Assembly (NCBI GenBank): GCA_938743325.2
Contig: OW568880.1
Span: forward strand, 310,001 to 374,000
From: Pycnococcus provasolii
Taxonomy: Eukaryota > Chlorophyta > Pseudoscourfieldiophyceae > Pseudoscourfieldiales > Pycnococcaceae
Length of the DNA: 64,000 nt
Direction of reading: 5' to 3'
Position numbers and translations under genes: made by a program
The notes under the pieces: generated by a model
Seen by the model: only the letters and a program-made list of their open reading frames with translations
Database searches by the model: none
What the model was told of the DNA's origin: nothing
Part shown: piece after piece, positions 62,606-64,000 of the stretch
Layout: each line of letters begins with the position of its first letter
How positions within the stretch are numbered: position 1 is the first letter of the stretch

Positions 62606-64000
62606 ATGGGTCTCTCACTAGTGGTCCTCCTCCTCTGTTCTCTGCAGAGTTCTGGGGCCTCGGCGTCATCGTCGTTTTATGGCGTAAATACAGTCTACGC
62701 GCCACCGCCGCCGCCACCACCACCCTTGCCACCGCCACCGCCGCCACCGCCGCCGCCTTCTCCACCGCCTTCTCCACCGCCGCCGCCGCCGCCGCCGTCG
62801 CCGCCGCCGTTCAGCCCCGTGCCGCTGTGGTTTGGACAGAACGTCACCGCGGACGAAGTCGCACCTGCGAACGCAATCACGCTCAAGGAAGTTTTCATCA
62901 CGGGAGCAATCGTGAACTTCAACCTGCAAACACCCGCCGCCGTGCACTACGTTCTCGTCGACGCGCGGGAAATGGCTCTCGCGAACGACGGAAATGGCAT
63001 CACGCCGCCGAACGCCTTTGAGCTCCGATTCACGGGATACTGCGCACCAAGCCCGCCACCCTTCTACGGAGGAACGAAGAGAAGAAGAAAACTTCAAGGA
63101 CGTGCGTACGACGTGAGCACGAAAGTGTGCATCCTTCACGGTGCCACGCTCGCTGGTTGGGTCACGTCGCCTCCGCCACCGGTGGCGTTCAGCGCGCGCA
63201 AACTTCTGCAGAGCAAGGGCGAAAACCAACAGAGCGTGGCGCGGCGCAGTGCAGCACCGGTGTCGTCGACCATCAGCTTTCCCGAACTCACGCCGGGCAC
63301 CGAGTACATCGTCTACGCAGCCGTCTCCACCGCCTACGGGGTGAACCGCCTCGTCGGGGAGCTCGCCTTCAAAACGCTCGAGGCACATCCGCCGCCGCCG
63401 AGTCCTCCGCCGGTGCCGCCGCTGCCACCAACACCGCCCACCGCCCCATCGCCACCACCGCCCAGGCCCCCACCACCTCCGTCGCCGCCTCCATCGCCAC
63501 CTCCACCACCTCCTCCGTTCGTGGGAAAGGACCTGCTCACGCTCGACGGCGTCGTCTTGCGTGCAAGCGGCATGGGTAGCAACCAGAAATTGTGCGGCAC
63601 CGGCGGATGCCAACCAGAGCTGGTCATCGACCGCGACGTCGAGACATTCTGGCTGTCCGAGACGAACCGAAACGGTGGGCAGTGGCTGGAATTCGACCTC
63701 GGACGTCCTATGAGCGTCGTCGAAATCACGCTCGCGTGGCGGTTGTACGCAAGCCCGGAGCACTGCCGCGTTCTGGCAAGCACGCGCGACTCGCCCACCT
63801 CGCTGTACCCCTACGGCTTCCGGGAGGTTGCCATATTCTCCGGCGGAGATGAAATCAACCTCCGCCTCAACTTCGGGCCATCATTCACGTTGCCATCTTT
63901 CCGCGCATCCGCCGCGGACGGACTGTACGGTGGCTTTGTCGCGCGGCATATCCGCATCCAGATTGACAAGCCCTACGTCAGCAGCTTCTCGCCGAGCGTC
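62606..64000 (+). CDS. Pro-rich extracellular glycoprotein with F5/8C-like domain, runs off the right edge
   Basis: At least 465 codons, open to the last base; an in-frame ATG at 62516 adds 30 residues. From Met at 62606, MGLSLVVLLLCSLQSSGASA is a clean signal peptide. Then come a poly-Pro/SPPP tract (62700-62812), a beta-rich domain (~62830-63360, fibronectin-III-like ELTPGTEYIVYAAVSTAYG) and a second SPPP tract (63388-63518). Last is an F5/8C (discoidin)-like domain: DLLTLDGVVLRASGMGSN, ELVIDRDVETFWLSETN, GQWLEFDLGRPMSVVEITLA and FVARHIRIQID. Hydroxyproline-rich SPPP linkers are typical of green-algal cell wall and matrix proteins such as pherophorins. Carbohydrate or surface binding is inferred. 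Confidence 0.85.
   Translation, partial: MGLSLVVLLLCSLQSSGASASSSFYGVNTVYAPPPPPPPPLPPPPPPPPPPSPPPSPPPPPPPPSPPPFSPVPLWFGQNVTADEVAPANAITLKEVFITGAIVNFNLQTPAAVHYVLVDAREMALANDGNGITPPNAFELRFTGYCAPSPPPFYGGTKRRRKLQGRAYDVSTKVCILHGATLAGWVTSPPPPVAFSARKLLQSKGENQQSVARRSAAPVSSTISFPELTPGTEYIVYAAVSTAYGVNRLVGELAFKTLEAHPPPPSPPPVPPLPPTPPTAPSPPPPRPPPPPSPPPSPPPPPPPFVGKDLLTLDGVVLRASGMGSNQKLCGTGGCQPELVIDRDVETFWLSETNRNGGQWLEFDLGRPMSVVEITLAWRLYASPEHCRVLASTRDSPTSLYPYGFREVAIFSGGDEINLRLNFGPSFTLPSFRASAADGLYGGFVARHIRIQIDKPYVSSFSPSV

Noticed and set aside
1-64000. tRNA, rRNA or other standard RNA genes
   Set aside because: I looked for A/B box and cloverleaf patterns and for snRNA or SRP cores by eye and found none I could support.

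Overview
The window is nuclear DNA of a green alga (chlorophyte) with a compact, GC-rich genome. The plastid and green-lineage genes include DRP5B/ARC5-like dynamin, CCB1 (cytochrome b6 assembly), a PAP/fibrillin, a pullulanase-type starch debranching enzyme, a LOV photoreceptor, an EBS/SHL-like BAH-PHD reader and a fatty acid desaturase. A FOR20/CEP20-like basal-body protein and a Pro-rich (SPPP) extracellular glycoprotein also fit a green alga that has, or recently had, flagella. Genes are packed on both strands, mostly as single exons. I could resolve five introns (75-404 bp) with GTAAGT, GTACGT or GTGCGT donors. Short (TTAGGG)n tracts suggest TTAGGG-type telomeres. The species cannot be named from this sequence alone.

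Layout. 0-12 kb: start of an unknown minus-strand gene, a short spliced LOV protein, a coiled-coil protein, a giant 2213-aa protein, a spliced BAH-PHD chromatin reader and ALKBH6. 12-29 kb: an unusual membrane fusion protein (DUF962/Mpo1-like + possible jelly roll + methyltransferase-like C-terminus), pullulanase, DRP5B/ARC5, an OCRL-like 5-phosphatase with RhoGAP, and PWP2. 29-43 kb: a secreted low-complexity protein with eleven 14-residue repeats, a PLP-homeostasis protein, eIF1, an EamA transporter, a RING-CH-like protein, a CTFxP-repeat coiled-coil protein, AMP deaminase and a MYND finger fragment. 43-51.6 kb: spliced ribonucleotide reductase R2, a small unknown gene, spliced SmG, spliced POLE3/DPB4-like histone-fold protein, FOR20, TatD, COX16 and fibrillin. 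51.7-56 kb: a complete-looking DNA transposon with 22-bp perfect terminal inverted repeats, subterminal inverted repeats and a 7-bp target duplication; it holds a P/THAP9-like transposase and a second ORF of unknown function. 56-64 kb: desaturase, SAM-dependent methyltransferase of the CFA-synthase class, a 2OG-oxygenase-like protein, CCB1, and the start of a Pro-rich secreted protein with an F5/8C-like domain that runs off the right edge.

There are no operons. The gene set is general housekeeping (mRNA splicing, translation start, dNTP and AMP metabolism, DNA polymerase epsilon, rRNA processing) mixed with plastid functions. The strongest unexplained signals lie between the genes. Telo-boxes (AAACCCTAA) and a second nonamer (AACCCCGAA) recur about 100-500 bp upstream of start codons, usually in the sense direction, and one copy of the second lies inside the transposon upstream of its transposase.
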